Assembly (NCBI RefSeq): GCF_018494055.1
Contig: NZ_JABBFQ010000002.1
Location: 1 to 64,000, forward strand
Origin: Rosenbergiella epipactidis
GTDB lineage: Bacteria > Pseudomonadota > Gammaproteobacteria > Enterobacterales > Enterobacteriaceae
Direction of reading: 5' to 3'
DNA: 64,000 bases
Of the stretch, positions 19,547 through 31,024 are shown one piece after another; within the stretch, counting starts at the first letter, position 1, and each line of letters opens with the position of its first letter. The notes under the pieces were generated by a model. The model saw only the letters and a list, made by a program, of their open reading frames with translations. It made no database searches and was not told the origin of the DNA. A program made the position numbers and the translations under genes.

Positions 19547-21961
19547 TTACCACGTTTTACCGATATTAAATTGGAACTGTTCCGATTTGTCGCCTTCGTA
19601 TTTCTTAATCGGTAATGCATAAGAGAATACAAGCGGCCCAAGCGGAGACATCCATTGTAGAGCGACACCCGATGAAACGCGAATATTGCCTGGCTTACTG
19701 TAGTCAGGAATACCCAGCGCACGCATCTGTGCAGTATCATCCCAGTTTGTATCCCAAACCGTTCCGGCATCAACGAAGACTGAGGTTCTTAACGAGTTAG
19801 AGTATTTCTCGCTCACAAACGGGGTTGGAGTGATCAATTCTAAACTCGCCACGGCCATCGCGTTACCGCCGACCGCATCATTCGATTTACAAATTGCGCT
19901 GGTTGAATTCTCACAATTCGACGATGAACCGTAATTATAGTACGCAGCTTTAGGACCGATGGTGTTCGATTGGAAACCCCGAACGGTGCTTGACCCCCCC
20001 GCATAGAAGTTCTCGTAGAACGGCATCTCTTTACCGCCCAATCCATCGCCATAGCCTAAGCGACCACGACCGAGTAAGACCCAAGTACGGTCCTTATCAA
20101 GCGGAACGTATTGTTGACTGTCTAAGGTGACCTTGTAGAACTTATTATCAGATCCAGGAATAGTGACCTTACCGTTGACGTTAGTCTGGTTACCCGACGT
20201 TGGGAAGAACCCACGGTCTAAGGTGTTATACGTCCAACCCAAGTTGAGAGTGAAGTCATCCGTAGAGTAGTCGCTGTCATCATTACTGGTTGAGAAGTTT
20301 TTACCGACAGACTTGAAGTAACGCCACATCGCAACTTGCGGTTGCATATCAGACAGGTCGTTATGCACATAACCCAAACCAACACGCAGAGAGTTATCTT
20401 CGTTAATCGGGAAGCCTAAGGTTCCGTCTAAGCCATAACTTCTGTTGGTATAGTCAGACAGGTCCGCATCATCAGCTTTAAAGTCGTTATAGAATAGGCG
20501 CCCTCCTAGACTCACACCGTCAACCGTAAAGTACGGGTCAGTCATAGAAAGCTCAGCGTAGGTTTGGTAGTCGTTTTTCGTCCCACTAATTCCTACGGTG
20601 TTACCTGTTCCCATCCAGTTATCTTGTGTCACACCAACTTGGAAGCTGACGCCACTTTCAGTACCGTAACCCACACCAATATTAAAGGTACCGGTATTAC
20701 GTTCTTTAACCTTATAAACAACATCGACTTGGTCGGCGGTACCTGGAACACGTTGCGTATCCACATCAACGGTCTCAAAATAACCTGTGCGGTTTAAACG
20801 CTCTTTACCTTGGTCGACAAGGCCGCTTCCTAACCATGACCCTTCCATTTGACGCATCTCGCGACGTAGGACTGAATCTTTAGAGGTTGTATTCCCTTCA
20901 AAGCGAATTTTACGGACGTAGAAGCGATTACCAGAATCAACACTGATATGCAGTTTAACGGTCTTATCTGCATCATTGATCTCAGGCTGAGTCATCACAC
21001 GAGGATAAGCGTAACCATAGTTCCCCAGCAGTTTTTTGATGTTATCTTCAATCTGCGTAACCTTGGCACCGTTATAAAGTTCACCTGGCTCGATTTTAGC
21101 CAGCTTTTCAATTTCGGCTGAGTGACCCGCCATATTTCCATTTACATCAACGCCAGCAATTTTATATTGGCTGCCTTCGTTAATATTAACAGTGATATAA
21201 ATGCCTTTCTTGTCAGGGGTTAAGCTGACTTGGGTTGAGTCGATATTAAAACGTGCATAACCACGGTCTAAGTAGAAACTACGTAGCGTTTCTAAGTCAC
21301 CAGCCAGTTTTTGTTTCTGATACTTCTGATCAGCAACAAGGTTCCACCACGGCACATCATCACGTAATTGGAAACGCGAGATCAGCTCGTCAGAGCTGAA
21401 TGCCTTGTTACCAACGATGTTGATCTGCTGAATCTTGGCAGACACACCTTCAGAGAAGACAAATTTTAGATCAACGCGATTACGTGGCAGTGGCGTAACG
21501 ATAGCTTTAACGCTAGCGGTATACTTACCAACGCTATAGTAGAAATCCTCAAGCCCCTTCTCGATCGAAGAGATAGTCGTACGGTCAAGCGCTTCGCCAA
21601 CCCGTACTCCAGAAGCCTCTAGATTTTGTTTAAGTTGATCCTCTTTGACGGCCTTATTACCCGAGAAGGTAATACTGGCGATCGTTGGGCGCTCTTTAAC
21701 TTGAACAATCAGGTTATTACCATCACGTAATACCTGAACGTCTTCAAAGTTACCCGTTGCAAAGAGGGAACGAATACTGTTTTTAATGTCATCGTCGTTG
21801 ACTGTATCACCAACACGTACCGGCATACTGAGCAGGGCCGCGCCGACAGCGACTCGCTGCAGGCCTTCGAAATGAATGTCTCTCACCACGAAATCGTCTG
21901 CACCGTACACGGTGGCGCTGCTGAACAGCAGCGACGCTATGAGCAATTTTTTCATCGCCAT
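19547..21961 (-). CDS. bamA: Outer membrane protein assembly factor BamA
   Basis: Central subunit of the BAM complex that inserts beta-barrel proteins into the outer membrane. The 804-residue precursor has a signal peptide ending VYGA, five POTRA domains (about 22-420), and a 16-strand barrel. The VRGF motif of loop 6 is visible in [12 protein letters not shown], and the C-terminus is FNIGKTW. E. coli BamA has 810 residues. A modest hairpin (19501-19520) lies between bamA and skp. Confidence 0.98.
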   Translation of the reverse strand: MAMKKLLIASLLFSSATVYGADDFVVRDIHFEGLQRVAVGAALLSMPVRVGDTVNDDDIKNSIRSLFATGNFEDVQVLRDGNNLIVQVKERPTIASITFSGNKAVKEDQLKQNLEASGVRVGEALDRTTISSIEKGLEDFYYSVGKYTASVKAIVTPLPRNRVDLKFVFSEGVSAKIQQINIVGNKAFSSDELISRFQLRDDVPWWNLVADQKYQKQKLAGDLETLRSFYLDRGYARFNIDSTQVSLTPDKKGIYITVNINEGSQYKIAGVDVNGNMAGHSAEIEKLAKIEPGELYNGAKVTQIEDNIKKLLGNYGYAYPRVMTQPEINDADKTVKLHISVDSGNRFYVRKIRFEGNTTSKDSVLRREMRQMEGSWLGSGLVDQGKERLNRTGYFETVDVDTQRVPGTADQVDVVYKVKERNTGTFNIGVGYGTESGVSFQVGVTQDNWMGTGNTVGISGTKNDYQTYAELSMTDPYFTVDGVSLGGRLFYNDFKADDADLSDYTNRSYGLDGTLGFPINEDNSLRVGLGYVHNDLSDMQPQVAMWRYFKSVGKNFSTSNDDSDYSTDDFTLNLGWTYNTLDRGFFPTSGNQTNVNGKVTIPGSDNKFYKVTLDSQQYVPLDKDRTWVLLGRGRLGYGDGLGGKEMPFYENFYAGGSSTVRGFQSNTIGPKAAYYNYGSSSNCENSTSAICKSNDAVGGNAMAVASLELITPTPFVSEKYSNSLRTSVFVDAGTVWDTNWDDTAQMRALGIPDYSKPGNIRVSSGVALQWMSPLGPLVFSYALPIKKYEGDKSEQFQFNIGKTW

Positions 21962-22007
21962 CGTTTTTTTGCGTGTTCCTAACTAATCCTCACAAGTAGA
22001 TTATGGT

Positions 22008-23357
22008 CTACAAGCGAGAGAAATCATTGAAAAGTGCCAGGCCCATTAACAGTATTAGCAGTACTGAACCAATACGATAACTAAACGCCTGAACTCGCTC
22101 TGACACTGCTCCGCCTTTGATTTTCTCAATCAAGAGGAAGAGTAAGTGCCCTCCATCTAACACAGGTAAGGGAACTAAGTTGATGATCCCTAAATTCACA
22201 CTAATTAATGCTAAAAACATTAAATAGTAAATCATGCCATATCCCGCTGAGGCCCCTGCACCTTGTGCAATCGAGATTGGACCACTAAGGCTATTCAGCT
22301 TGATATCGCCTAACACTAACTTACCAAGCATTGTTACAGTAAGCTTTATCAGTTGCCAGGATTTCGTCGTGGCTTCTGCCAAGGCAGATAATGGACCATA
22401 ACGGTGCTCAGTTTTATAAGCATCCGGTAGCGGTTCAACACGAGGTATTACCCCTGCAAAGCCTTCTTTACTTGAGTCCGGCTTGGCGTCTGGCGTTAAA
22501 GTCAACGTCACCAAGCTTCCCCCGCGCTCAACGTCCACTTTCAACGGCTGTTGTGGGCTGTCTTTAATTACCTTGGCAAAAAAGGCCCAATCGTTCACCT
22601 GCTGACCGTTGACTTTAGCGATCCTATCGCCAGCTTGCAAACCTGCTTTATCGGCTGGAGAACTTTTTTGCACTTGGGCGAGTACTTGTTCAATTTTTGG
22701 TTGAACCGGAATCAAGCCTAAGGCGACCAGTGGATCCTGCTTTTCAGGGTCAAACTTCCACTGTCGTAAGTCGACATGTTTTTCGACCTGCCCCTGTTGA
22801 CCACGCAGAGTTACCATTAGTTCAGCTGAAGTATCACCAATTTTTGATATCAAGGCTAAACGCGCGGCATCCCAGTCAGGCGTTTCGATACCGTCTATCG
22901 ATTTTAGTTCCGCTCCAGCGGTTAAATGCGATTGCTCAGCGATCGAACCACTCACTACCTGCCCGATAATCGGCTTGACTGCCGGAACGCCATGCATAAA
23001 GACCAACCAATAGGCCACTATCGCAAACAGAAAGTTCGCCACCGGCCCTGCGGCGATAATGGCACTGCGTTGGCCCACTGTCTTAAAGTCAAACGCTTCA
23101 TGACGGCGATCGTCGGGCACTGCCTCGACACGACTGTCCAGCATCTTAACGTAGCCGCCGAGCGGAATAACCGCGATAACAAACTCTGTCCCTTTCTTAT
23201 CCTTACGCCGCCAGATAGCAGGACCAAAACCTATTGAAAAACGCTCAACCCAAACTCCACAACGTCGCGCTACCCAAAAATGTCCAAATTCATGAACAGT
23301 GATAAGAATCGCTATAGCGACAATAAACGCTGCAAGACTCCAGACAAAACTTCCCAA
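22008..23357 (-). CDS. rseP: Site-2 protease RseP
   Basis: Inner-membrane zinc metalloprotease that cleaves the anti-sigma factor RseA within the membrane to release sigma-E. The 449-residue protein has the HEFGH zinc motif at residues 22-26 in its first membrane segment. Two tandem periplasmic PDZ domains follow (about 125-310). The second active-site motif is [13 protein letters not shown] (about 392-404). It is in the same block as bamA and cdsA, as in E. coli. Confidence 0.97.
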   Translation of the reverse strand: MGSFVWSLAAFIVAIAILITVHEFGHFWVARRCGVWVERFSIGFGPAIWRRKDKKGTEFVIAVIPLGGYVKMLDSRVEAVPDDRRHEAFDFKTVGQRSAIIAAGPVANFLFAIVAYWLVFMHGVPAVKPIIGQVVSGSIAEQSHLTAGAELKSIDGIETPDWDAARLALISKIGDTSAELMVTLRGQQGQVEKHVDLRQWKFDPEKQDPLVALGLIPVQPKIEQVLAQVQKSSPADKAGLQAGDRIAKVNGQQVNDWAFFAKVIKDSPQQPLKVDVERGGSLVTLTLTPDAKPDSSKEGFAGVIPRVEPLPDAYKTEHRYGPLSALAEATTKSWQLIKLTVTMLGKLVLGDIKLNSLSGPISIAQGAGASAGYGMIYYLMFLALISVNLGIINLVPLPVLDGGHLLFLLIEKIKGGAVSERVQAFSYRIGSVLLILLMGLALFNDFSRL

Positions 23358-23368
23358 AGGTTAACTCC

Positions 23369-24226
23369 TTATTTCACCTGAAATATGAGTAATAACACGC
23401 AAGTAAAGACGGGAACTGCAGCCGTCAAACTATCGATTCTATCTAGAATACCGCCGTGTCCTGGGATCAGGTTACCGCTATCTTTAATACCTGACGCACG
23501 CTTGAACATGCTCTCCGTCAGGTCACCCAGTACGGAGGCCAAGGTAGCAATGACTGCACTGCAAATGAGGCTAGTCGGCGCAACATTGAGGGGCGCAAAA
23601 TAGGCAAATGCCCAGGCGATTACCGCTGAAGTCGCTAGGCCACCTAAACAGCCTTCCAGCGTCTTACCCGGTGACACTTTCGGCGCAAGTTTATGTCGAC
23701 CAAATAGCTTTCCAAAAAGGTAAGCACCTGAATCAGCCCCCCACACTAGCAGAAGGACAAATAACAGCCACCACGCACCAGCATAGCGGTCAAAATCGTA
23801 ATGATATTGGCGTAGGACAAGCATGCCCCAAAAAAATGGGACTAGTGTTAAGGCACCGAAAATTAACGGTAAAAGTCTTGAGCGTTCCCATAAAATTTTC
23901 GATTTTGGGTAGGCAAGTACCATCAGTAGTGCGACGCACCACCAGCTAAGGGAGATCCACAGAGAGAGAGCCACATAAGGCTGATGGATATCGCGTTGAT
24001 AAGGTGGCAACATAAACACCATACCGGCGAGTAACAATCCGAATACTAATGCGAGGAGAATACGTTGCAAGGGTGTCTTAAGCCCGGCGAACTGCCCCCA
24101 CTCCCATGCGGCAAGCATGGTGATGGCCAACACGACCAGAATGAAGCCATCGGCAGGGAGGAAAAAGAGTGCCGCAATAACGAGTGGTATCAGAATAATT
24201 GCGGTTAAGAGTCGAGACTTTAACAA
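23369..24226 (-). CDS. cdsA: Phosphatidate cytidylyltransferase
   Basis: Makes CDP-diacylglycerol from phosphatidate and CTP, the branch point of phospholipid synthesis. The 285-residue polytopic membrane protein carries the family signature near its C-terminus (KRASGIKDSGNLIPGHGGILDR in two parts, about 245-266). Around eight hydrophobic segments are visible. It lies 11 bp before rseP and 15 bp after ispU. Confidence 0.96.
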   Translation of the reverse strand: MLKSRLLTAIILIPLVIAALFFLPADGFILVVLAITMLAAWEWGQFAGLKTPLQRILLALVFGLLLAGMVFMLPPYQRDIHQPYVALSLWISLSWWCVALLMVLAYPKSKILWERSRLLPLIFGALTLVPFFWGMLVLRQYHYDFDRYAGAWWLLFVLLLVWGADSGAYLFGKLFGRHKLAPKVSPGKTLEGCLGGLATSAVIAWAFAYFAPLNVAPTSLICSAVIATLASVLGDLTESMFKRASGIKDSGNLIPGHGGILDRIDSLTAAVPVFTCVLLLIFQVK

Positions 24227-24241
24227 AAAAACCCCCGGATA

Positions 24242-24994
24242 TTAGGATTCATTGGACACGACACCGCCAAATCGGCGTTCCCGTTGAGAGAAGGCATCCA
24301 ACGCTCCTTGAAATTCTTGTTCATCAAAATCGGGCCAAAGCACCGGGCTAAAATAGAACTCTGCATACGCGACTTGCCATATCAAGAAATTACTAATTCG
24401 ATACTCACCACCGGTTCTAATCACAAGATCCACGGCAGGTAAGTCCGAGAGGCAAAGCTGCGAGTTCAAGCTATCTTCCGTAATATCTTCTGGTTGTAGT
24501 ACTCCCTTTTTCACTTGTTCCGCTAGCTGTTTCACGCCATGGACGACATCCCAACGTCCACCATAGTTCGCGGCAATGTTTAAGGTCAATCCACTATTTT
24601 CTGCCGTTAGCATTTCCGCTTTAGCGATGCGGTCTTGAATTTTTTTGTTAAAACCTGAGGTATCGCCAATCACGCGTAAGCGAACATTATTTTTATGTAA
24701 TGATTTTACTTCGCTCTCTAAAGCCCAGATAAATAGCTCCATTAGCGCAGTCACCTCTTGGGCTGGCCGGCTCCAGTTCTCACTGCTGAAAGCATAGAGA
24801 GTGAGCGCTTTAAGATGGTGTTTAGCCGCAAAACGTACCGTTTTTCTAACAGCCTTAGCGCCAGCTTTATGGCCTGACATCCTTAATTTACCGCGATTTT
24901 TCGCCCAACGCCCGTTCCCATCCATAATGATAGCAACGTGTTCTGGTAAAACTTGAGGTAGCCATTCTGCTTCATTTTGGCCTTTTGACAACAT
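24242..24994 (-). CDS. ispU: Undecaprenyl diphosphate synthase (cis-prenyltransferase)
   Basis: Extends farnesyl diphosphate with isopentenyl units to undecaprenyl diphosphate, the lipid carrier for peptidoglycan and O-antigen. The 250-residue protein has the catalytic Asp in IIMDGNGRWA (about residues 23-32), the YAFSSENWSRP motif (about 69-79) and C-terminal RTGGEYRISNFLIWQ. It is also named uppS. The 162 bp separating it from dxr show no gene. Confidence 0.96.
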   Translation of the reverse strand: MLSKGQNEAEWLPQVLPEHVAIIMDGNGRWAKNRGKLRMSGHKAGAKAVRKTVRFAAKHHLKALTLYAFSSENWSRPAQEVTALMELFIWALESEVKSLHKNNVRLRVIGDTSGFNKKIQDRIAKAEMLTAENSGLTLNIAANYGGRWDVVHGVKQLAEQVKKGVLQPEDITEDSLNSQLCLSDLPAVDLVIRTGGEYRISNFLIWQVAYAEFYFSPVLWPDFDEQEFQGALDAFSQRERRFGGVVSNES

Positions 24995-25156
24995 ATCGGG
25001 CTTTACTCTCTCTTAAAAACGCATCGATTTATTCGCAACTTTTTTCCGGTAGCCTATTCCAATCTATTAAGAGTACGCGTGAAATCAGAAAAAGACGGCG
25101 AGCGACTATACCATTTTCCGCATAGAGCGACAAATCTGTTGCCCTGCAGAAAAGGC

Positions 25157-26350
25157 CTAGAAGAGTCTTTCTATCTGTTGACGTGCTAAGGCGCGGCTCT
25201 CTTCATCAATTTGTAAAACATCATCGATACTCTTAGGCTCGGCAAAGTGTATTAGACCTAAAACATCTGAATTAAGTGCCGCAATATCTGTGAATAAAAT
25301 ACGTCCCTGCAAAAATGCGGCAACCGTAACTTCATTTACGGCATTTAATGCGGTAGTAAAGGACTGACCTTTATCACAAGCCTCAATAGCCAGTGCCAGA
25401 CAAGGGTACCGTTGGTAATCCGGTTGATTAAAAGTCAAGGATTGCAGCTGGGTAAAATCTAAGGGGTTACCACCGGTCCGCACACGTTTCGGCCAAGCCA
25501 TTGAGTGAGCTATCGGTGTTTTCATGTCGGGTGTCCCTAGCTGCGCAATGACGCTACCATCACGATAACGCACCATCGAGTGGATGACTGACTGCGGATG
25601 AATAATAACTTCCATCTGCGCGCGTTGGGCATTAAACAGCCACCTCGCTTCAATGTATTCCAAACCTTTATTCATCATGGTTGCCGAGTCTACCGAGATC
25701 TTTCTCCCCATTGACCAATTAGGATGGGCGCAGGCTTGGTCCGGTGTCTTGTGGACAAGGTCTTCAACTGGCGTCTGCCTAAACGGCCCACCGGACCCAG
25801 TAAGAATGATGGCGTCGACACCGTTATCGCTTAAGTCACCATACCCAAGTTGCTGTTGCAAAGTCTCAGGTAAACTCTGAAAAATAGCGTTGTGCTCACT
25901 GTCTACTGGTAACAAACGCGCATTATAGTCATGGACAGCATTCATAAATAATTTACCGCAGGTCACCAAGGATTCTTTATTGGCTAAGAGGACGCGCTTA
26001 CTTGCTTTAATAGCAGAAAGTGTCGGTAAAAGTCCGGATGCACCAACGATTGATGACATAACTTGATCGACTTCGGGTAATGCCGCCAGTTCTGATGCAG
26101 CCTTTATACCTGAAGAGACATCGACCGATAATTTTAATATCGCCAGCCGCTCACGTAGCTCTCTCGCAGATTCATCGTCTGCCATGGCGACGTAATCTGG
26201 TCGAAATTCCGCACATTGCTCGGCCATCAAAGCAGAATTTTTTCCACCGACTAAGGCGCTTACCTTATATAACTCAGGGTTTTCTCTCACCACATCCAAG
26301 GTGTTAGTGCCTATCGAGCCGGTAGAACCCAGTATCGTTAATCGTTGCAT
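25157..26350 (-). CDS. dxr: 1-deoxy-D-xylulose 5-phosphate reductoisomerase
   Basis: NADPH-dependent second enzyme of the methylerythritol phosphate route to isoprenoids; it feeds IspU two genes downstream. The 397-residue protein has the nucleotide-binding GSTGSIG (residues 8-14), metal-binding region [13 protein letters not shown] (about 146-158) and substrate-binding [15 protein letters not shown] (about 215-229). E. coli Dxr has 398 residues. Confidence 0.97.
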   Translation of the reverse strand: MQRLTILGSTGSIGTNTLDVVRENPELYKVSALVGGKNSALMAEQCAEFRPDYVAMADDESARELRERLAILKLSVDVSSGIKAASELAALPEVDQVMSSIVGASGLLPTLSAIKASKRVLLANKESLVTCGKLFMNAVHDYNARLLPVDSEHNAIFQSLPETLQQQLGYGDLSDNGVDAIILTGSGGPFRQTPVEDLVHKTPDQACAHPNWSMGRKISVDSATMMNKGLEYIEARWLFNAQRAQMEVIIHPQSVIHSMVRYRDGSVIAQLGTPDMKTPIAHSMAWPKRVRTGGNPLDFTQLQSLTFNQPDYQRYPCLALAIEACDKGQSFTTALNAVNEVTVAAFLQGRILFTDIAALNSDVLGLIHFAEPKSIDDVLQIDEESRALARQQIERLF

Positions 26351-26401
26351 CGACTTTCCATTCTCTTAGTGAGGTGAGAACACATCATTACCCAATGACC
26401 T

Positions 26402-26451
26402 AAACAAAACGCCGTAAGAAAACTCAATCACTGAGCCTTCATTACGGCGTT
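26402..26451 (-). terminator. Terminator after frr
   Basis: On the minus strand, AACGCCGTAA (26451-26442) pairs with TTACGGCGTT (26417-26408) and is followed by TTGTTTA. The 24-base loop contains a second small hairpin (CTCA/TGAG type). It lies between frr and dxr, so some readthrough into dxr is possible. Confidence 0.75.
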
Positions 26452-26469
26452 GTAAAGCAGAATTAATGC

Positions 26470-27027
26470 TTAGAAATCGAGGAGTTCTTTCTCTTTATCC
26501 GCAAGTGCAGCATCAACTTTTTTGATGCTTACATCGGTGAGTTTTTGAACATCATCTTGAGAACGACGATCATCATCTTCACTAATTTCTTTATCTTTTA
26601 ATAACGCCTTCACTTTATCATTGGCGTCACGACGTACATTTCGCACCGAAACACGGCCTTGTTCAGCTTCAGCACGAACAATTTTGATTAAGTCTTTACG
26701 GCGTTCTTCCGTCAGCGCAGGAAGTGGCACGCGAATATCGGCCCCTGCAGAACTCGGGTTTAATCCTAAGTCTGACGCCATAATCGCTTTTTCGACCGCC
26801 GGGCCCATAGAACGATCAAACACGTTGATCTTTAACGTTCTTGAGTCTTCTACCGTCACACTGGCTAATTGACGCAGTGGCGTAGGGGTACCGTAGTATT
26901 CGACGACAATACCATCAAGCAGTGACGGGGACGCACGTCCAGTACGAATTTTGCTGATAGCTGTTTTAAACGCTTCAACACACTTGTCCATACGGACTTC
27001 AGCATCTTTTTTAATATCGTTAATCAC
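26470..27027 (-). CDS. frr: Ribosome recycling factor
   Basis: With EF-G, splits post-termination ribosomes. The 185-residue protein matches E. coli RRF over its whole length ([61 protein letters not shown]). The start is GTG at 27027: the protein then begins (M)[15 protein letters not shown] like other RRFs, with AAGGG upstream. An upstream ATG in frame would add nine unconserved residues. Confidence 0.96.
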   Translation of the reverse strand: MINDIKKDAEVRMDKCVEAFKTAISKIRTGRASPSLLDGIVVEYYGTPTPLRQLASVTVEDSRTLKINVFDRSMGPAVEKAIMASDLGLNPSSAGADIRVPLPALTEERRKDLIKIVRAEAEQGRVSVRNVRRDANDKVKALLKDKEISEDDDRRSQDDVQKLTDVSIKKVDAALADKEKELLDF

Positions 27028-27157
27028 TTTAAAACCCTTGGATTGTTGATGCACTCCGATGACTGTCGGAGTAATTCACTTTACCTGTCACTCTGGCCGA
27101 CAGCCCCGAACGAACTTATCTCTACCAGAATATACCTTATTTTCTAAGACACAGGAA

Positions 27158-27883
27158 TTATTGCGAAATTAATGTGCCTTCATTTTCGCCCATCACAACT
27201 CGACGCAACGCACCTGGCTTATTCATGTTGAAAACACGAATCGGTAAATTATGATCGCGTGCTAGCGTAAAGGCAGCAAGATCCATGACTTTCAGCTCAC
27301 GCTCTAAAACGTCTTGATAGCTGATTTTATCGTGAAGCACTGCATCAGGGAATTGAACCGGGTCAGCAGAATAGACACCATCAACTTTCGTTGCTTTTAA
27401 GACGACATCTGCTTCAATTTCGATTCCACGCAGACAGGCTGCTGAGTCGGTGGTGAAGAATGGATTTCCCGTCCCTGCTGAGAAGATAACGACTTTATTC
27501 TGGCGCAGTTGGCTAATCGCTTCCGCCCAGCTGTAGTTATCGCATACACCATTCAAAGGGATGGCTGACATCAAGCGTGCATTGACGTATGCACGATGTA
27601 GGGCATCACGCATCGCTAAGCCATTCATTACTGTTGCAAGCATTCCCATGTGGTCACCGACAACACGGTTCATACCTGCCTTCGCCAGACCGGCTCCACG
27701 GAATAAATTGCCGCCACCAATAACGACACCGACCTGGATACCAAGTTCGACTAACTCTTTAACTTCCTGAGCCATGCGGTCTAAGATACTCGCATCAATT
27801 CCAAAACCTTCAGTTCCTTGAAGCGCTTCGCCACTCAGTTTAAGAAGAATACGTTGATATACAGGTTTTGCGTTCGTCGCCAT
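27158..27883 (-). CDS. pyrH: UMP kinase
   Basis: Hexameric amino-acid-kinase-fold enzyme phosphorylating UMP to UDP; regulated by GTP and UTP. The 241 residues equal the E. coli length. Motifs: [46 protein letters not shown] and [13 protein letters not shown] small hairpin without a T run (27053-27072) lies between it and frr. Confidence 0.97.
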   Translation of the reverse strand: MATNAKPVYQRILLKLSGEALQGTEGFGIDASILDRMAQEVKELVELGIQVGVVIGGGNLFRGAGLAKAGMNRVVGDHMGMLATVMNGLAMRDALHRAYVNARLMSAIPLNGVCDNYSWAEAISQLRQNKVVIFSAGTGNPFFTTDSAACLRGIEIEADVVLKATKVDGVYSADPVQFPDAVLHDKISYQDVLERELKVMDLAAFTLARDHNLPIRVFNMNKPGALRRVVMGENEGTLISQ

Positions 27884-27997
27884 AATAGTTTATTCCCGGA
27901 AATTGGCTGAATAATAGGAGTAGTTTTCGGGTTAATCATCCCATATTTTTCGTTGAAAAAAACAGAATGAGAAAAAATCGGATAGTGTTACCTTTGA

Positions 27998-28025
27998 CAA
28001 AAAAGAACCGCCTAACTGGCGGTTC
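27998..28025 (-). terminator. Rho-independent terminator after tsf
   Basis: On the minus strand, GAACCGCC (28025-28018) pairs with GGCGGTTC (28012-28005) across a five-base loop, followed by six T. It is 10 bp beyond the tsf stop and ends the rpsB-tsf operon before pyrH. Confidence 0.92.
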
Positions 28026-28034
28026 TTTTTTACA

Positions 28035-28886
28035 TTAAGACTGCTTAGACATTGCTGCAACTTCTGCAGCGAAGTCGGTCTCAACTTTCTCAATACCTTC
28101 ACCCACTTCAAAGCGGATAAAGCCAGTTACGTCAGCGCCTTTTTCTTTCAGCAGTTGACCAACAGTTTTGCTTGGGTCCATAACGAAGCTTTGTCCAGTC
28201 AGTGAAACTTCACCGGTGAACTTCTCCATACGGCCTTTAACCATTTTTTCTGCGATTTCTTTCGGCTTGCCAGATTGCATCGCGATGTCGAGCTGTACTT
28301 GGTACTCTTTCTCAACAACTTCAGCAGACACATCTTCAGGCTTAACGAATTCTGGCTTGCTTGCAGCGATGTGCATAGCGATTTGCTTAACCAGTTCTTC
28401 ATCAGCACCGGTTGCTGCAACCACAACACCGATACGAGCACCGTGCAGGTAGCTACCTAAAACGTCGCCTTCTAACACTGCAACGCGACGGATGTTGATG
28501 TTTTCGCCAATTTTAGCGACCAGTGCAACACGCTCTTCTTCGAATTGCGCTTTTAACACTTCAACATCAGTAACTTTATCAGCGGCAGCTGCGTCTAACA
28601 CTTTATCAGCGAACGCTTGGAAGCCAGCATCTTTAGCAACGAAGTCAGTTTGGCAGTTAACTTCTAAGATTACAGCGTAATCGCCAGCAATCTTAGTTTT
28701 AATCACGCCGTCTGCTGCAACGTTACCCGCTTTTTTAGCCGCTTTGATCGCACCAGATTTACGCATGTTTTCGATTGCAAGCTCGATGTCGCCACTCGCT
28801 TCAGTCAGCGCTTTTTTACAATCCATCATGCCTGCGCCAGTACGCTCACGCAGTTCTTTTACCAGAGCAGCGGTAATTTCAGCCAT
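28035..28886 (-). CDS. tsf: Translation elongation factor Ts
   Basis: Guanine-nucleotide exchange factor for EF-Tu. The 283 residues equal the E. coli length. The N-terminal UBA-like domain starts [27 protein letters not shown], and the core holds the TDFVAKD motif (about residues 80-86) that contacts EF-Tu. ATG 28886 is the conserved start, preceded by GAGGAAAA. An in-frame upstream extension is not conserved. Confidence 0.97.
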   Translation of the reverse strand: MAEITAALVKELRERTGAGMMDCKKALTEASGDIELAIENMRKSGAIKAAKKAGNVAADGVIKTKIAGDYAVILEVNCQTDFVAKDAGFQAFADKVLDAAAADKVTDVEVLKAQFEEERVALVAKIGENINIRRVAVLEGDVLGSYLHGARIGVVVAATGADEELVKQIAMHIAASKPEFVKPEDVSAEVVEKEYQVQLDIAMQSGKPKEIAEKMVKGRMEKFTGEVSLTGQSFVMDPSKTVGQLLKEKGADVTGFIRFEVGEGIEKVETDFAAEVAAMSKQS

Positions 28887-29008
28887 TCTATTTTCCTCGG
28901 TTAACTGTGACCTGTTTACGTCCACTATTGGGCCTAAACAGCATCATTTTCGTAGGAGTGAATATGCATCAAACGTCTAAAAGGACATCCAATACATTGA
29001 ATATACGA

Positions 29009-29026
29009 AGGGGCCATTGCTGGCCC
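29009..29026 (-). terminator. Intercistronic attenuator between rpsB and tsf
   Basis: On the minus strand, GGGGCCA (29026-29020) pairs with TGGCCCC (29015-29009) across a four-base loop, followed by weakly T-rich TTCGTATATT. In E. coli a partial terminator at the same place lowers tsf expression relative to rpsB; the same role is inferred here. Confidence 0.65.
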
Positions 29027-29071
29027 CTGACAGATTACATCTGATGCCAGTACTCTTTCGAGTAAAGATTA

Positions 29072-29989
<918 letters not shown>

Positions 29990-29996
29990 GGCGCGC

Positions 29997-30002
29997 TTTA
30001 TA
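29997..30002 (-). promoter_or_regulatory. rpsB promoter -10 with GC discriminator
   Basis: On the minus strand, TATAAA (30002-29997) is followed directly by GCGCGCC, a GC-rich discriminator typical of ppGpp/DksA-controlled ribosomal promoters. The -35 (around 30020-30025) is weak. The remaining bases up to the map start (30003-30167) show no further gene. Confidence 0.5.
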
Positions 30003-30167
30003 CCATAAAATAGTCCTTGGTGCTATATTTTGTTCACTTTTAACGGGCTTCAATGGTGCTTTACGACCGGGATATTGGCAGCGCAGGGGCAGCCTGTGTT
30101 AACCTATGTCGCAATTATTAGGTAATCGCCAGCACTGTGTATTCTGGCTACTATGGAAACGAAATTT

Positions 30168-30956
30168 ATGGCTATCTCAATTAAAACCCCCGAAGAAATC
30201 GAAAAAATGCGTGTGGCGGGCCGCCTTGCCGCTGAAGTGCTGGAAATGATTGGTGCACACGTTAAGCCCGGTATTTCCACTGGTGAGCTGGATCGCATCT
30301 GCGCGACGTATATTACTGAACAACAACAAGCCGTCTCGGCATGCCTGGGTTACCACGGCTTCCCAAAATCGGTCTGTATTTCTATCAATGAAGTCGTTTG
30401 CCACGGTATCCCGAGCGACGAACGTCTATTGAAAGAAGGTGATATCGTCAATATCGACGTTACCGTCATCAAAGATGAATACCACGGTGATACCTCGATG
30501 ATGTTTATCGTGGGTAAACCCACCATCCTAGGTGAGCGTCTGTGTAAAATTACGCAAGAGAGTCTGTATCTGGCCTTACGGTTGGTGAAACCAGGCATTC
30601 GCTTACGCACTCTGGGGAAAGAAATTCAGAAGTTTGTTGAAGCGCAAAATTTCTCCGTGGTACGCGAATACTGTGGCCATGGTATCGGTAAAGGATTCCA
30701 TGAAGAGCCACAAGTGCTGCACTACGATGCAGACGATCAAGGTGTCGTATTGCAGGCTGGCATGACGTTCACCATCGAACCGATGGTCAACGCGGGTGAC
30801 TACCGTATTCGCAGCATGAAAGATGGTTGGACAGTAAAAACTAAAGATAGAAGCTTGTCTGCACAATACGAGCATACTATTGTGGTCACAGATACTGGCT
30901 GTGAGATTTTAACGCTTCGTAAAGATGAAACCCTACCTGCGGTATTAGTCAACTAA
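30168..30956 (+). CDS. map: Methionine aminopeptidase, type I
   Basis: Removes the initiator methionine from nascent proteins. The 262-residue protein shows the five metal ligands of the pita-bread fold: two Asp in VNIDVTVIKDEYHGD (about 97 and 108), His in CGHGIGKGFHEEP (about 171), and Glu in TIEPMV and YEHTIVVT. ATG 30168 (MAISIKTPEEIEKMRVAGR) is the conserved start. It diverges from rpsB, as in E. coli. Confidence 0.97.
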   Translation: MAISIKTPEEIEKMRVAGRLAAEVLEMIGAHVKPGISTGELDRICATYITEQQQAVSACLGYHGFPKSVCISINEVVCHGIPSDERLLKEGDIVNIDVTVIKDEYHGDTSMMFIVGKPTILGERLCKITQESLYLALRLVKPGIRLRTLGKEIQKFVEAQNFSVVREYCGHGIGKGFHEEPQVLHYDADDQGVVLQAGMTFTIEPMVNAGDYRIRSMKDGWTVKTKDRSLSAQYEHTIVVTDTGCEILTLRKDETLPAVLVN

Positions 30957-30980
30957 GTAAGATCTTACCGAATTAATCAT

Positions 30981-31008
30981 AAAGCCGGCTACCTGCCGGC
31001 TTTTTTTA
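30981..31008 (+). terminator. Rho-independent terminator after map
   Basis: AAAGCCGGC (30981-30989) pairs with GCCGGCTTT (30995-31003) and is followed by TTTTAT. It ends map transcription 25 bp before the glnD start. Confidence 0.88.
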
Positions 31009-31024
31009 TGATGAGAATAAGTAA

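Noticed and set aside
19447-19773. 108-codon minus-strand ORF overlapping the bamA 3' end
   Set aside because: It is out of frame with bamA, covers the conserved C-terminal strands and has no homology I can recognise.
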